DNA of 6,462 nucleotides from Candidatus Zhuqueibacterota bacterium (GTDB lineage Bacteria; Zhuqueibacterota; Zhuqueibacteria; Residuimicrobiales; Krinioviventaceae): NCBI GenBank assembly GCA_003854995.1, contig RQOI01000650.1:1-6462 (forward strand). The letters are read 5' to 3'. The translations under genes and the position numbers were made by a program. Below the pieces are notes generated by a model that saw nothing but the letters and a program-made list of their open reading frames with translations, did no database searches and was not told where the DNA came from. Shown one piece after another: positions 6,450 to 6,462 of this stretch; position 1 is the stretch's first letter; every line of letters begins with the position of its first letter.

Positions 6450-6462
6450 ACTTTGGCTTTGA

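Noticed and set aside
1..6462. CRISPR array, tRNA/rRNA genes, insertion sequence or transposase
   Set aside because: I saw no regularly spaced repeats, cloverleaf or rRNA-like segments, transposase motifs or terminal inverted repeats with target duplications on either strand.

Overview
This window most likely comes from a Gram-negative member of the FCB superphylum. KSB1, Calditrichota and Ignavibacteria-type lineages are the best guesses, probably from an environmental genome. The main clue is the first complete gene, which ends in a module starting QNYPNPFNPST. That motif is the hallmark of the type IX secretion (Por) C-terminal sorting / FlgD-Ig-like domain common in those lineages. All complete genes lie on the + strand, and all four products begin with an export-like hydrophobic segment.

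Layout: (1) the C-terminal end of an unrecognised gene (2-181); (2) a 174-base gap, then a secreted carbohydrate-binding-module protein with a C-terminal sorting domain and no catalytic domain (356-1315); (3) a 135-base gap with a strong imperfect RNA hairpin, then a GH26 beta-mannanase-type glycoside hydrolase with an extra C-terminal beta-rich domain (1451-2974); (4) a large GH65-like six-hairpin glycosidase whose GTG start overlaps the GH26 stop (2971-5097); (5) a 222-base gap carrying a degenerate, probably dispersed, palindromic repeat; (6) a secreted GH5 glycoside hydrolase (5320-6390); (7) a 20-codon reading frame starting in a GTGA overlap at the GH5 stop, which may be the damaged start of another gene, followed by a small hairpin.

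Together the genes look like a small polysaccharide-utilisation cluster, most plausibly for beta-mannan or glucomannan. The CBM protein would bind glycan at the cell surface. GH26 and GH5 have their catalytic glutamates in place and would cut the backbone. The GH65-like enzyme would work on oligosaccharides or on a side-chain linkage. No transporter, SusC/SusD pair or regulator is visible. The substrate is inferred from the GH26 family and is not proven. The least explained parts are the GH65-like protein, the C-terminal domain of the GH26 enzyme, the catalysis-free sorting-tagged CBM protein, and the two intergenic structures.
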